This document shows, piece after piece, positions 32,374-40,948 of a DNA stretch of 64,000 nucleotides. Made by a program: the position numbers and the translations under genes. Each line of letters starts with the position of its first letter. The stretch's first letter is position 1. Under the pieces are notes generated by a model that ran no database searches, was not told where the DNA came from, and saw only the letters and a program-made list of their open reading frames with translations. Source of the DNA: Tabrizicola_A sp965284335 (GTDB taxonomy: Bacteria; Pseudomonadota; Alphaproteobacteria; Rhodobacterales; Rhodobacteraceae). The stretch is from assembly GCF_965284335.1 (NCBI RefSeq), contig NZ_OZ260076.1; one strand, 5' to 3'.

Positions 32374-33429
32374 ATGGTTCCGCAAGACAAACTCGCCCAG
32401 ATCACCCAGCGTTTCGAGTTTCTCGAGGCGCGCCTGAACGCGGGCGCGGCCCCAGCCGAGATTGCCCAGGTGGCGCGGGAATATTCCGAGCTGAAACCGG
32501 TGGCCGAGGAAATCGCTGCCTATAATCGGGCGCTGGCCGATCTGGCCGAGGCCGAGGCGATGCTGGCCGACCCCGACATGCGGGCCTTGGCCGAGGAAGA
32601 GATCCCCGCGCTAAAGGCGCGCATCCCCGAAATGGAAGACCGGCTGCGGCTGGCGCTTTTGCCGAAAGATGCTGCCGACGCCCGACCGGCTATTTTGGAA
32701 ATCCGCCCCGGCACCGGCGGCGATGAGGCGGCACTTTTTGCTGGTGATCTCGTGCGCATGTATCAGCGGCACGCGGAACGCATGGGCTGGACATGGGAGG
32801 TCTTGGAGCATCAGGCCTCAGACCTTGGCGGGATAAAGGAGTTCACCGCGCTGGTTTCGGGCGAGGGGGTTTATGCCCGGCTGAAATACGAAAGCGGTGT
32901 GCACCGCGTGCAGCGGGTGCCGGAGACGGAAGCACAGGGGCGGGTGCATACCTCTGCCGCCACCGTGGCGGTCTTGCCCGAGGCGGAAGAGGTCGACATC
33001 GACATTCCGGCATCCGATATCCGCATCGACACGATGCGGTCCTCGGGCGCGGGGGGGCAGCATGTGAACACCACGGATTCGGCGGTGCGGATCACCCATT
33101 TGCCGACCGGCATCGTGGTGACGAGTTCGGAAAAATCCCAGCACCGCAACCGCGAGATTGCCATGCAGGTGTTGCGCGCGCGGCTTTATGAGGCGGAGCG
33201 TGATCGGCTGCACAACGAACGCGCCGCCGATCGCAAGGCGCAGGTGGGCTCGGGCGACCGGTCCGAGCGCATCCGCACCTATAACTTCCCCCAAGGCCGG
33301 ATGACCGATCACCGCATCAACCTGACGCTCTATTCGTTGGGTCAGATCATGCAGGGTGATCTGGGCGAGGTGATTGATGCGCTGATTTCTCACGATCAGG
33401 CGGCAAAACTGGCCGAGATGGAAGGATGA
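32374..33429 (+). CDS. prfA: Peptide chain release factor 1
   Basis: 351 residues, normal RF1 length. It reads UAA and UAG stop codons. The GGQ motif (residues 227-229 in GAGGQHVNTTDSAV) triggers peptide release, and the codon-reading PxT tripeptide is PET (183-185), which marks RF1 rather than RF2. Its last codons overlap prmC as ATGA, the usual pairing of a release factor with its modifying methylase. Confidence 0.97.
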   Translation: MVPQDKLAQITQRFEFLEARLNAGAAPAEIAQVAREYSELKPVAEEIAAYNRALADLAEAEAMLADPDMRALAEEEIPALKARIPEMEDRLRLALLPKDAADARPAILEIRPGTGGDEAALFAGDLVRMYQRHAERMGWTWEVLEHQASDLGGIKEFTALVSGEGVYARLKYESGVHRVQRVPETEAQGRVHTSAATVAVLPEAEEVDIDIPASDIRIDTMRSSGAGGQHVNTTDSAVRITHLPTGIVVTSSEKSQHRNREIAMQVLRARLYEAERDRLHNERAADRKAQVGSGDRSERIRTYNFPQGRMTDHRINLTLYSLGQIMQGDLGEVIDALISHDQAAKLAEMEG

Positions 33430-34283
33430 CGGGATCCGAGGCTTTGCGCGGTGCCATCGCGCGCTTGCGCGCCGGCGGGATCGAAGATGCGTCTTTGGAT
33501 GCACGGCGTCTTTTGGCCCATGCCTTGGGCATTGCCTCTGATCGACTGACGCTGCATTTGCCCGACGAGATGACCGCGGCGGCGGCGCGGGCATACGAGG
33601 AGGCATTGGTTGCCCGGCTTGCGCGTCAGCCCGTGGCACAGATCACCGGCCAGCGGCTCTTTTGGGGCTTAAGCTTTCGCGTCACCCCCGACACGCTGGA
33701 CCCACGCCCCGAGACCGAGGCTTTGGTGGCAGAGGCTCTGCGCGCGCCCTTTCAGACCGTGTTGGATTTGGGCACGGGCACAGGCTGTATTCTCTTGTCT
33801 TGTTTGGCTGACCGTCCAGAAGCCGAAGGTTTGGGCGTTGATCTTTCGCCTGCAGCACTTGCCGTGGCCCAAGAAAATGCGTCCACCTTGGGCCTTGCCG
33901 CGCGGGCGCGGTTTCTTGTGTCGGATTGGTTCTCGGCCGTCTCGGGCCAATTTGATCTGATCGTTTCCAACCCGCCCTATATTGCGCAGGATGAAATGGC
34001 CGGGCTTGCCCCCGAGGTGCGCGATTGGGAACCGCATCTGGCGCTGACGCCTGGCGGGGATGGATTGGCGCCTTATCGCATCATCGCCGCCAAGGCGGGC
34101 CATCACCTGAGCGAAAATGGTCGTCTGTTGGTCGAGATTGGCCCGACACAAGGGCAGGCAGTTGCGGCCTTGTTTGCCGCAGCAGGCTTGGTCGATATCC
34201 GCATCCTGCCCGATATGGATGGTCGTGATCGCGTGGTTGGCGCGGCTAAGCCCGTAGGGGGCGGCCTGCATGAACCTGTGTGA
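33426..34283 (+). CDS. prmC: Release-factor glutamine methyltransferase
   Basis: 285 residues. It methylates the Gln of the GGQ motif in RF1 and RF2 using S-adenosylmethionine. The SAM-binding segment VLDLGTGTGCILLS (residues 112-125) and the NPPY motif (182-185) that binds the target Gln are intact. The coupled overlap with prfA supports the assignment. Confidence 0.96.
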   Translation: MTGSEALRGAIARLRAGGIEDASLDARRLLAHALGIASDRLTLHLPDEMTAAAARAYEEALVARLARQPVAQITGQRLFWGLSFRVTPDTLDPRPETEALVAEALRAPFQTVLDLGTGTGCILLSCLADRPEAEGLGVDLSPAALAVAQENASTLGLAARARFLVSDWFSAVSGQFDLIVSNPPYIAQDEMAGLAPEVRDWEPHLALTPGGDGLAPYRIIAAKAGHHLSENGRLLVEIGPTQGQAVAALFAAAGLVDIRILPDMDGRDRVVGAAKPVGGGLHEPV

Positions 34284-34341
34284 CCGCAATGCCAAAGGCC
34301 ACAAATCCAGTTAATTTTTAGGCAAACTCGGCAGAATCCGC

Positions 34342-34367
34342 TTGCCTGCCTCAGCCCATGTGATAAT
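34342..34367 (+). promoter_or_regulatory. Candidate extended -10 promoter for the DUF4167 gene
   Basis: TGTGATAAT (34359-34367) reads as an extended -10 (TGn before GATAAT). TTGCCT at 34342-34347 is only 14 nt upstream, too close for an ideal -35. About 120 bp before the start codon. Confidence 0.35.
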
Positions 34368-34488
34368 GCCGAACTTAGCACATCGCTTGGCCGCCTAGGC
34401 CGCTTTGGTGCTTAACGCCAGCCACCCCGCCAATTCATTCGCGCCCCGATGGGCGACAGGCGCAGGGTCACCGCCATCAAAGGACAAG

Positions 34489-35433
34489 ATGCGCTCTTCC
34501 AAGTCTCGCTCGCGTTCCAAGCAGAACCGCCCGCGCACGCTCGGCAATATCATCAACCGTGTCTTCGACAGCTCCGGCCCCGAAGGCAAGGTGCGTGGCA
34601 CGCCGCAGCAGATCATCGAGAAGTATCAGCTTCTGGCCCGAGACGCGCAGCTGTCCAATGACCGTGTGGCGGCTGAGAATTTCTTGCAACATGCCGAGCA
34701 TTACACGCGCCTGTTGGCCGAAGCCATGCGCGAGCAAGCAGCCGAGCAAGAGGCGCGCCAGCAACAGCAAGGCGGCAATGGCAATGGCAATGGCCAAGGT
34801 CAGCGCGAGCGCAATGAGCGTGGCGATTATCGCCCCGATTATCGTGCAGAGTATCGGGCCGATCAGCCGGGCGAGGCGGGCAGCTATGCCCCCGCCGCCG
34901 AGGGCTTTGGCGTTCTGGGCGGTGAGGATGAGGCACAGCTTGTGGATCTGCCCGAGGCGCGTCTGCATGGTGGCCAGCCACAAGCGCACAGCCCCGCCCA
35001 GCCGCGCCGCGACGACCGCAACCGTGACTATCGTCGTGATGATCGTCCCAGAGACGACCGCCCACGGGAAGATCGCAATCGCATTGAGCGTCCCCGCGAT
35101 GATCGCCCGCGTGATGAGCGGCCCCGTGATGATCGCCCCCGCGAAGAGCGGGTGCGCGAAGATCGGGCTCGGGGTGACCGTCCGGCTCGGGACGACCGGC
35201 CGCGCGACGCTCGTCCTCGCGACGAAAAGCTGCGCACCGATGACGGGCAGGCGGAGTTGCCAGCATTTATCACGGGTGCCGCAGCGCCTGCGCATGCTTC
35301 GGCCCCTGTCGAGGAGGTGCTCTCCGAAAGCCCGGTCGCAGCAGTCGAGGTGGCAAAACCCGCCCGCGCCCCCCGCGCGCGCAAGCCCGCCGCAGCCAAG
35401 GCCGAGACGGCAAAGCCTGAAGCCGCCGAGTAA
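34489..35433 (+). CDS. DUF4167 protein with Arg/Asp-rich repeat region
   Basis: 314 residues. The conserved N-terminal DUF4167 domain (residues 1-78; basic SRSKQNRP start, then NIINRVFDSSGPEGKVRGTP and a helical segment with LQHAEHYTRLLAEA) is followed by a Gln/Asn/Gly stretch, a long RDDRPRD-type repeat (about residues 170-250) and an Ala/Lys-rich tail. The domain is widespread in alphaproteobacteria and often near prfA-prmC; charged repeats and the basic head suggest RNA or ribosome binding, which is inference. AAGGA sits 4 nt before ATG 34489. Confidence 0.88.
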   Translation: MRSSKSRSRSKQNRPRTLGNIINRVFDSSGPEGKVRGTPQQIIEKYQLLARDAQLSNDRVAAENFLQHAEHYTRLLAEAMREQAAEQEARQQQQGGNGNGNGQGQRERNERGDYRPDYRAEYRADQPGEAGSYAPAAEGFGVLGGEDEAQLVDLPEARLHGGQPQAHSPAQPRRDDRNRDYRRDDRPRDDRPREDRNRIERPRDDRPRDERPRDDRPREERVREDRARGDRPARDDRPRDARPRDEKLRTDDGQAELPAFITGAAAPAHASAPVEEVLSESPVAAVEVAKPARAPRARKPAAAKAETAKPEAAE

Positions 35434-35461
35434 GGCCTGCAAAGGTGCCACCGTAAAGTTG

Positions 35462-35488
35462 AAAGCCCGCCTTATGGCGGGCTTTGTT
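35462..35488. terminator. Bidirectional rho-independent terminator
   Basis: A perfect 10-bp stem (AAAGCCCGCC 35462-35471, GGCGGGCTTT 35476-35485) with TTAT loop lies between the convergent DUF4167 gene and rsmA, with T's on one side and A's on the other. Confidence 0.85.
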
Positions 35489-35502
35489 CTGCAAGGGGCA
35501 GG

Positions 35503-36342
35503 TTATGTCGCCAAGGCGCGCGCCAAGGCGCAAAATCCCTCAAGCGAGATTTCTTCCGCGCGCTGGGTTGGTTGAATGCCAGCCGCCAAAAGCCGCTCTT
35601 CAATATCCGGTCCCCAGCCCTTGAGGCTTGAGCGCAGCATCTTACGCCGCTGGTTAAAGGCCATCGCCGTCACGCGCTGCAAAATCGCCTCATCTGCAGG
35701 AAAACGCGGCTGGTCCAACCGCGTCAGATGCACCACCGCCGAATGCACCTTGGGGGCCGGGGTAAAGGCCTCGGGGGGCAGGTGCATGACGATCTTGGCA
35801 TCGGTGCGCCACTGCGCCAAAAGCGCCAGCCGCCCGTAATGGTCGCTGCGCGGTTTGGCCACGATCCGCTCGGCCACTTCCTTTTGGAACATCAGCGTCA
35901 AAGACTGCCAGACCGGCGGCCAAGCCTTTGGGGTCAACCAACGGATCAAAAGTTCCGTGCCCACGTTATAGGGCAAGTTGGCGACGATCTTGATAGGTGG
36001 GGTCAGATGGCGCAGCACATCCACCTCCATCGCATCGCCATTCACCACCTCCAGCCGGCCCGGATAGGCCGCCGCAATTTCGGCCAGGGCGGGCAGACAA
36101 CGGGGATCTTTCTCGACCGCCAAAACCCGGCGGGCACCTTCAACCAAAAGCCCCCGCGTCAATCCGCCGGGGCCGGGACCAACCTCAAGCACATCACAGC
36201 CAGAAAGGTCCCCTGCCATACGGGCGATCTTGGCGGTCAGGTTGAGATCGAGAAGAAAGTTCTGACCCAGCTGCTTTTTCGCCACCAAGTCATGCGTTGC
36301 GATCACCTCACGCAAAGGGGGAAGGCCGTCAATCGTTGCCAT
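35503..36342 (-). CDS. rsmA: 16S rRNA (adenine1518-N6/adenine1519-N6)-dimethyltransferase
   Basis: 279 residues, KsgA. It dimethylates two adjacent adenines near the 3' end of 16S rRNA during 30S assembly. The N-terminal KKQLGQNFLLD motif, SAM-binding VLEVGPGPGGLTRGLL and the catalytic NLPYNV motif are all present. It is the last gene of the leftward lptF-lptG-lptD-surA-pdxA-rsmA run, separated from pdxA by two tandem palindromes. Confidence 0.96.
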   Translation of the reverse strand: MATIDGLPPLREVIATHDLVAKKQLGQNFLLDLNLTAKIARMAGDLSGCDVLEVGPGPGGLTRGLLVEGARRVLAVEKDPRCLPALAEIAAAYPGRLEVVNGDAMEVDVLRHLTPPIKIVANLPYNVGTELLIRWLTPKAWPPVWQSLTLMFQKEVAERIVAKPRSDHYGRLALLAQWRTDAKIVMHLPPEAFTPAPKVHSAVVHLTRLDQPRFPADEAILQRVTAMAFNQRRKMLRSSLKGWGPDIEERLLAAGIQPTQRAEEISLEGFCALARALAT

Positions 36343-36359
36343 GGTCAGCCTTTCGGACG

Positions 36360-36409
36360 CGATTTTTCGTCGAAAAATCGTGACAGATGAATTTTCGTCG
36401 AAAATTCAT
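36360..36409. repeat. Two tandem AT-cored palindromes between pdxA and rsmA
   Basis: The first (36360-36380) has arms CGATTTTTCG and CGAAAAATCG around T; the second (36387-36409) has arms ATGAATTTTCG and CGAAAATTCAT around T and reaches the pdxA stop. They closely match the palindrome at 7141-7162. They could end or attenuate transcription between the two genes. Confidence 0.65.
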
Positions 36410-37392
36410 TACCCCGCCTGTCGGGCAAAGGCCATATCACGCGCAAGGCGTAGCGCTGCGATCAGGCTGTCGGGGCGGGCAATCCCTTGGCCAGCGATGT
36501 CACAGGCGGTGCCGTGATCGGGCGAGGTGCGGATAAACGGCAGTCCCAGTGTCACATTCACGCCGCCGTCAAAATCCAATGTCTTGATCGGGATGAGGGC
36601 TTGATCGTGATACATGCAGATGGCCACGTCATAGCCTGCGCGCGCCCGGGCGTGAAACAGGGTGTCGGCTGAGAGTGGTCCCAAAACGGCCATGCCTTCG
36701 GCACGCAGCCGCGACAGAACCGGGATCAGGATGCGCAGCTCTTCATCCCCCATCGCGCCACCTTCGCCAGCATGCGGGTTTAGTCCCGCCACGGCGATGC
36801 GGGGCTGTGATACGCCGCAATCGCGGATCAAGCCCGCATGGGTGATGCGGATCGTCTCTTCCAGCACTTCGGGCGTCAGCGCTGCAGGCACCTCGCGCAG
36901 CGGCATGTGGATGGTCACAGGCACCACGCGCAAGAGGGGGCTTGCCAGCATCATCACCACCCGCTTGACCCCGGCTAAGTCGGCAAGAAATTCGGTATGA
37001 CCGGGAAATTGGAACCCCGCGCCGTCTTTCAGCGCCTTTTTGTGCAGGGGCGCGGTGCAGATCGCGCTGACACGTCCGGACATGGCCAGATCAACCGCGC
37101 GTTCAATCACCTCGATCACGCCACGGGCGTTTTCAGGCACAAGCACGCCGGGCGGATTCTCTGACGCGAAACCATGTGGCAAAACGGGTAAGATAGCTGC
37201 AGGCACCAAGCCCGCCTGATTGGGGTCTTCAATCAGCTTGATCGCGCTGCCTTTCGGCAGATGGCGCGGATCGCCGATCCAAAGCATCGGCAGATCCGGC
37301 AAGGCTGCCCGGGCGGCGACTGCCAGTTCCGGGCCAATGCCACCCGGTTCGCCACAGGTCAGGGCGATGGGGGTGGTCAAGCTTGTGGTCAT
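36409..37392 (-). CDS. pdxA: 4-hydroxythreonine-4-phosphate dehydrogenase
   Basis: 327 residues. It catalyses an NAD(P)+-dependent oxidation in pyridoxal 5'-phosphate synthesis. The N-terminal ALTCGEPGGIGPELA motif, FPGHTEFLADL and the late CMYHDQALIPIKTL segment carry the metal and phosphate ligands of the family. Its ATG overlaps the surA stop as ATGA, the conserved surA-pdxA order. Confidence 0.95.
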   Translation of the reverse strand: MTTSLTTPIALTCGEPGGIGPELAVAARAALPDLPMLWIGDPRHLPKGSAIKLIEDPNQAGLVPAAILPVLPHGFASENPPGVLVPENARGVIEVIERAVDLAMSGRVSAICTAPLHKKALKDGAGFQFPGHTEFLADLAGVKRVVMMLASPLLRVVPVTIHMPLREVPAALTPEVLEETIRITHAGLIRDCGVSQPRIAVAGLNPHAGEGGAMGDEELRILIPVLSRLRAEGMAVLGPLSADTLFHARARAGYDVAICMYHDQALIPIKTLDFDGGVNVTLGLPFIRTSPDHGTACDIAGQGIARPDSLIAALRLARDMAFARQAG

Positions 37393-38639
37393 TTCTCGAC
37401 GATAATGGATTCCGAGCGCAGCTCTTCAAGATAGACATCGGCCAAGGTGGACAGCCGCTGGTTCAAGATCTGTTCGCGCACCACGTTGCGGTCGGGCTGC
37501 ACGTCGGGGGCGGGGCCGCGCGTGCAGAGCATGACCATGACGCGCCAGCCATTGCGGCTAAGCCGGCCTGAGACCTCGCCGGGGTCTAATGTGGCCAGAA
37601 CGGCGGCTATTTCGCCCCCCACCGCTGATTGAGGCTGGCTCTCGCGGATCAGCCGATCGGCGGGAAGGTCCTTGGCAACGGTGTAAAGATCATCACAGGT
37701 ATCGACCCGGGCGCGTGCTGCGGCAATTGTCGCCTCGGCATTGCCATCTTCGGGGACAAGCAATTGCATGTAATCCACCCAAGTGCCTTCGGACTTGCCC
37801 AAGGGATCTTCGCCGCGCTCGACCAGCCAATAGATCACAACCTTGTCGTCCAGCAAAACCGGGCGCGACATTGCGCCGGGGGCAAGGCGGGCAAGGGCCG
37901 CGCGCGAGGCTTCGGGCAGGTCCGACAGGCGCTGCCATCCCAGACGACCGCCTGAGGCGGCGCTGGGGCCTTTGGAGTTGGCGCGCGCAAGGGATGCGAA
38001 ATCAGCCTCGGTCTCGATCTGGGCTTGCAGGCGTCTGGCCAAAGCCTGCGCGCCTGACAATCCATCCGCATTGCCCGGCAGCACGATTTCCAGCAGTTGC
38101 AGACGTGTGGCGCTGGTGGGTTGGAAATTGGCAATGGCCCGGTCGATCTCGGCCTCGGTGATGCTGACTGTGCTTGCGTATTTGGCGCGCACAACTTCGC
38201 GCCACAGCATGCCCGCTTCGACAAAATCGCGGAAGGCTTGGGCATCCAACCCCATCTTACCAGTGAGTTTGACAAATTCTTCCGCGCTGAGATTGGCCCG
38301 GCTGGCAAATTCGCTCATGCCGCCCATCAGCTGATCGGGCGTGACCTTGAGGCCCAATTCCTTGGCAGCCGAAAGACGCAGCCGGTCTTCGATCAGGCTG
38401 GTGCGCGCCATCTGTTGCAGATCGCCTTGCTGGCCCAGAATCTCCATGAACAAGGCGCGTTGGTCGAGTTCGTATTGCGTGACGACGCGGTCATTGACCG
38501 AAATCACGGCTTCAAACGGGTTGGCCTGTGCGACACCGCTGGGGCCTGTCGCGGCTGCCAGCATCACCGCAGTTGCGAAAACGAACCGCCGCAGCGCCCT
38601 TGTGGCGGTTTTGCGCTGTTTGCCGATCATGCTTTGCAT
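37389..38639 (-). CDS. surA: Periplasmic chaperone / peptidyl-prolyl isomerase SurA
   Basis: 416 residues. A signal peptide (basic RRFVFATAVMLAAATG, cleavage near AQA-NP) leads to the SurA N-terminal chaperone domain (PFEAVISVNDRVVTQYELDQRA) and one recognisable parvulin-like PPIase region (about residues 180-275). It escorts unfolded outer-membrane proteins, including LptD, across the periplasm. Start ATG 38639 is chosen over upstream codons to give a proper signal peptide; ATG 38630 is possible. Encoded between lptD and pdxA. Confidence 0.88.
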   Translation of the reverse strand: MQSMIGKQRKTATRALRRFVFATAVMLAAATGPSGVAQANPFEAVISVNDRVVTQYELDQRALFMEILGQQGDLQQMARTSLIEDRLRLSAAKELGLKVTPDQLMGGMSEFASRANLSAEEFVKLTGKMGLDAQAFRDFVEAGMLWREVVRAKYASTVSITEAEIDRAIANFQPTSATRLQLLEIVLPGNADGLSGAQALARRLQAQIETEADFASLARANSKGPSAASGGRLGWQRLSDLPEASRAALARLAPGAMSRPVLLDDKVVIYWLVERGEDPLGKSEGTWVDYMQLLVPEDGNAEATIAAARARVDTCDDLYTVAKDLPADRLIRESQPQSAVGGEIAAVLATLDPGEVSGRLSRNGWRVMVMLCTRGPAPDVQPDRNVVREQILNQRLSTLADVYLEELRSESIIVEK

Positions 38640-38787
38640 TCGCTCACCGTCCTGATCCGTCGTCTTAACCCGTCGTTCCAATCCACCAAATCCGACTGTC
38701 ATCTCAAACCGTCAACCTTTGCTTTTGGTCCCGACAACCGGCACCCTGCCCACCAGCCCATGCCCAACCGCTTATGCCTACCATGGC

Positions 38788-40947
38788 CTATCTGGCACAA
38801 CGGCGGGTCGGACCTGCGGCCGCTGATCCGCCAAAGCCCAAAAGTTCGACCGAGACAGAAAAATCTGTGGTCGGCCTTACACTAGTCGAGGATGTAAACC
38901 GACGCGAGAGAGAAAGATCGACCAAGAGGCATTCGTTGCGAAAGCCAAGACCGAGACCCGCGGTCGAGGCGCGGTCGGCCTCAAGGTCATAGCGGTTGTT
39001 GAGCCGCGCCTGCCAGCCTGACTGACCCAGCGCGAGGCGGCCATCTATCACCACCTCGCGGGTGTCGATGGGGCGGCCCTCGGCCAAATCGGCCTTGTGA
39101 TACAAAAGCCCAGCCTCCAGCCCATAGCGGGGGCGGTCGTGTGACAAAAGCATCTCGGCCTTGGTCAAGGAAATACGGTCATCCACCAAAAGACGGCTGG
39201 TCAGGCGGGTGCCATCGGCTGATGTGATCTGCCAAGCGGCCAACCAATCCGATTTGCGGCCATCAAGACCCGAGCCTGCGGTGAACTGCGCCAGATCATC
39301 CGCATGGATCACCCGGCCCAAAGTGGCCCCCAAGCTCCAACCCGATGGGGCGCGGCGCAGGTAATTCACCCCCAGATTAACTCGCGCGCCCCGTTCCACC
39401 GCATCCGCCCCCGGAAAGCGGTTCAGGGCAAAAAGGTTGCCCTGACCAAATTCGACCAGAACCGAATCTTCATTGGCCAAAGTCGCGGCACGGCGCGGCG
39501 CGGCGACGATCTGGATTACCGGCTCCAAAAGGTGGCTGACCCCGGCATTGCCCGCCTTCAGCAAAGGCCAGCGCAATTCGGCGGCCACCGCCCCATGGGT
39601 GCGGCTGTGCGTGCCGCCATAGGAGGACGCCACGTTTCCGACCCTGTAAATGTCCGCCGTCACCTCGCCCAGCAGAGCAAAGACCATGCCATTGGAGGCG
39701 ATCCAGTCGCGCCGCCAATCGGCCTTGATCCGGGCGCGGGCCACATCGCGGCCGCCGGTTATGCCGTCGCCGTCAAGGTCGGTGGCATCGTTCGAACTGC
39801 GCCGGTGGCCATGGGTTTGAAACTGCAACCCGCCTTGGCCGCCCAAAGGCCCAAGGCTGAAGCGGCGTTGCCATGTCAGGTCGCTGATCCCAGAGGCGAG
39901 CGTGTCAGAAGGCTCGCCCGCGCGCAGGGTTTGAATGGCAATCAACCGGGCCGAGATATGTTCGTTGCGCCTTGTGCGGGTGATTTCGATGCGGCTGTTC
40001 AGCCGATCGGCGTCTGACAGGCCATAGTCCAACAGATAGGCGCGGTCCGACACGGCTTGGCCGTCAAAGGTCAATTCAAAGCCCAAGGGCAGATCAAAAC
40101 GCCCCTCGGCACGGGCATGACCACGGGTGCGGCCCGGTTGCAGATCATCGCGCGACACCATGCCCGTCAGGGTGATGTCACCCGTGCGGAAGGCTTGGCG
40201 ATAGCGCAACTCAACCGTTCTGGCCCCTTTGGTGGCCACAAATGGCGTGATGGTCAGATCGCGGCTGGGGCCGATGGTGACGAAATAGGGCCAACGCAAC
40301 CCCGTTCCCAAGGTTGAGGACGATTGCAGGCTGGGGATCAAAAATCCTGTGCTGCGTTTCAGCGTGGGATCGGGCATGCGCAGGCGCGGCACATAGAACA
40401 CCGGCAGCCCCCCCAAACGCAGCGAGGCGTTGTCGAAATAGATTTGCCGTTCGGTTTGGTCATGCAGCACCCGGCTGGCCCGGATTTCCCACAAAGGCGT
40501 GGGATTGGCCGCGCAGACCTTGCAAGACGAGGCCACGACCCGCGTCATCTGGGTGTAGCGCGGGCCAAGGCGCATCACCTCGGCGGCGGCCAGTTGCAGC
40601 TGGTCATTCATCACAACGCGGGCCGAACGCAGGATGCCTTCGGTCATATCGGCCTTTAAGTCGGCCTGATCCGCCAGCACCACTACCCCGCTGCCGTCAG
40701 AAAGCGAAATCGGCCCCTCAATGGTCAAACTGTCCGAAATGCGATCATAGATCAGCCGGGAGGCGGTCAATTTGCGGCCTTGGTAGAAAATCTCGACAGA
40801 GCCCTCGGCCACAAGGCGGCGGTCGCTTTCAATGCGCAGGGCATTGGCGATCAAGGTCGCCTGATCTTGGGCCGCCACCGGTGCAGGGGCCATCGCCAGC
40901 ACGGCACAAAGCAAAAGGGCCATCAGGCGAAGAAGGTGGCGGGGCAT
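38788..40947 (-). CDS. lptD: LPS-assembly outer-membrane protein LptD
   Basis: 719 residues. A cleavable signal peptide (LLRLMALLLCAVLAMAPAPVAA) is followed by an OstA/LptA-like beta-jellyroll (about residues 25-130; ANALRIESDRRLVAEGSVEIFYQ) and a large C-terminal beta-barrel region. It inserts LPS into the outer leaflet with the lipoprotein LptE. Start 40947 is preferred to ATG 40956 because GGAGG lies 9 nt upstream of it but directly abuts the earlier ATG. It begins 1 nt after the lptG stop. Confidence 0.92.
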   Translation of the reverse strand: MPRHLLRLMALLLCAVLAMAPAPVAAQDQATLIANALRIESDRRLVAEGSVEIFYQGRKLTASRLIYDRISDSLTIEGPISLSDGSGVVVLADQADLKADMTEGILRSARVVMNDQLQLAAAEVMRLGPRYTQMTRVVASSCKVCAANPTPLWEIRASRVLHDQTERQIYFDNASLRLGGLPVFYVPRLRMPDPTLKRSTGFLIPSLQSSSTLGTGLRWPYFVTIGPSRDLTITPFVATKGARTVELRYRQAFRTGDITLTGMVSRDDLQPGRTRGHARAEGRFDLPLGFELTFDGQAVSDRAYLLDYGLSDADRLNSRIEITRTRRNEHISARLIAIQTLRAGEPSDTLASGISDLTWQRRFSLGPLGGQGGLQFQTHGHRRSSNDATDLDGDGITGGRDVARARIKADWRRDWIASNGMVFALLGEVTADIYRVGNVASSYGGTHSRTHGAVAAELRWPLLKAGNAGVSHLLEPVIQIVAAPRRAATLANEDSVLVEFGQGNLFALNRFPGADAVERGARVNLGVNYLRRAPSGWSLGATLGRVIHADDLAQFTAGSGLDGRKSDWLAAWQITSADGTRLTSRLLVDDRISLTKAEMLLSHDRPRYGLEAGLLYHKADLAEGRPIDTREVVIDGRLALGQSGWQARLNNRYDLEADRASTAGLGLGFRNECLLVDLSLSRRFTSSTSVRPTTDFSVSVELLGFGGSAAAGPTRRCAR

Positions 40948-40948
40948 G

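Noticed and set aside
35005..35225. Possible CRISPR or tandem DNA repeat
   Set aside because: The repetition is at the protein level (Arg/Asp codons), unit lengths vary and there are no spacers.
34477..35451. Minus-strand hydrophobic-looking open frame opposite the DUF4167 gene
   Set aside because: The antisense of RDDRPRD codons gives Ile/Val/Thr/Ala runs that imitate membrane segments; the plus-strand gene has a conserved domain and ribosome site.
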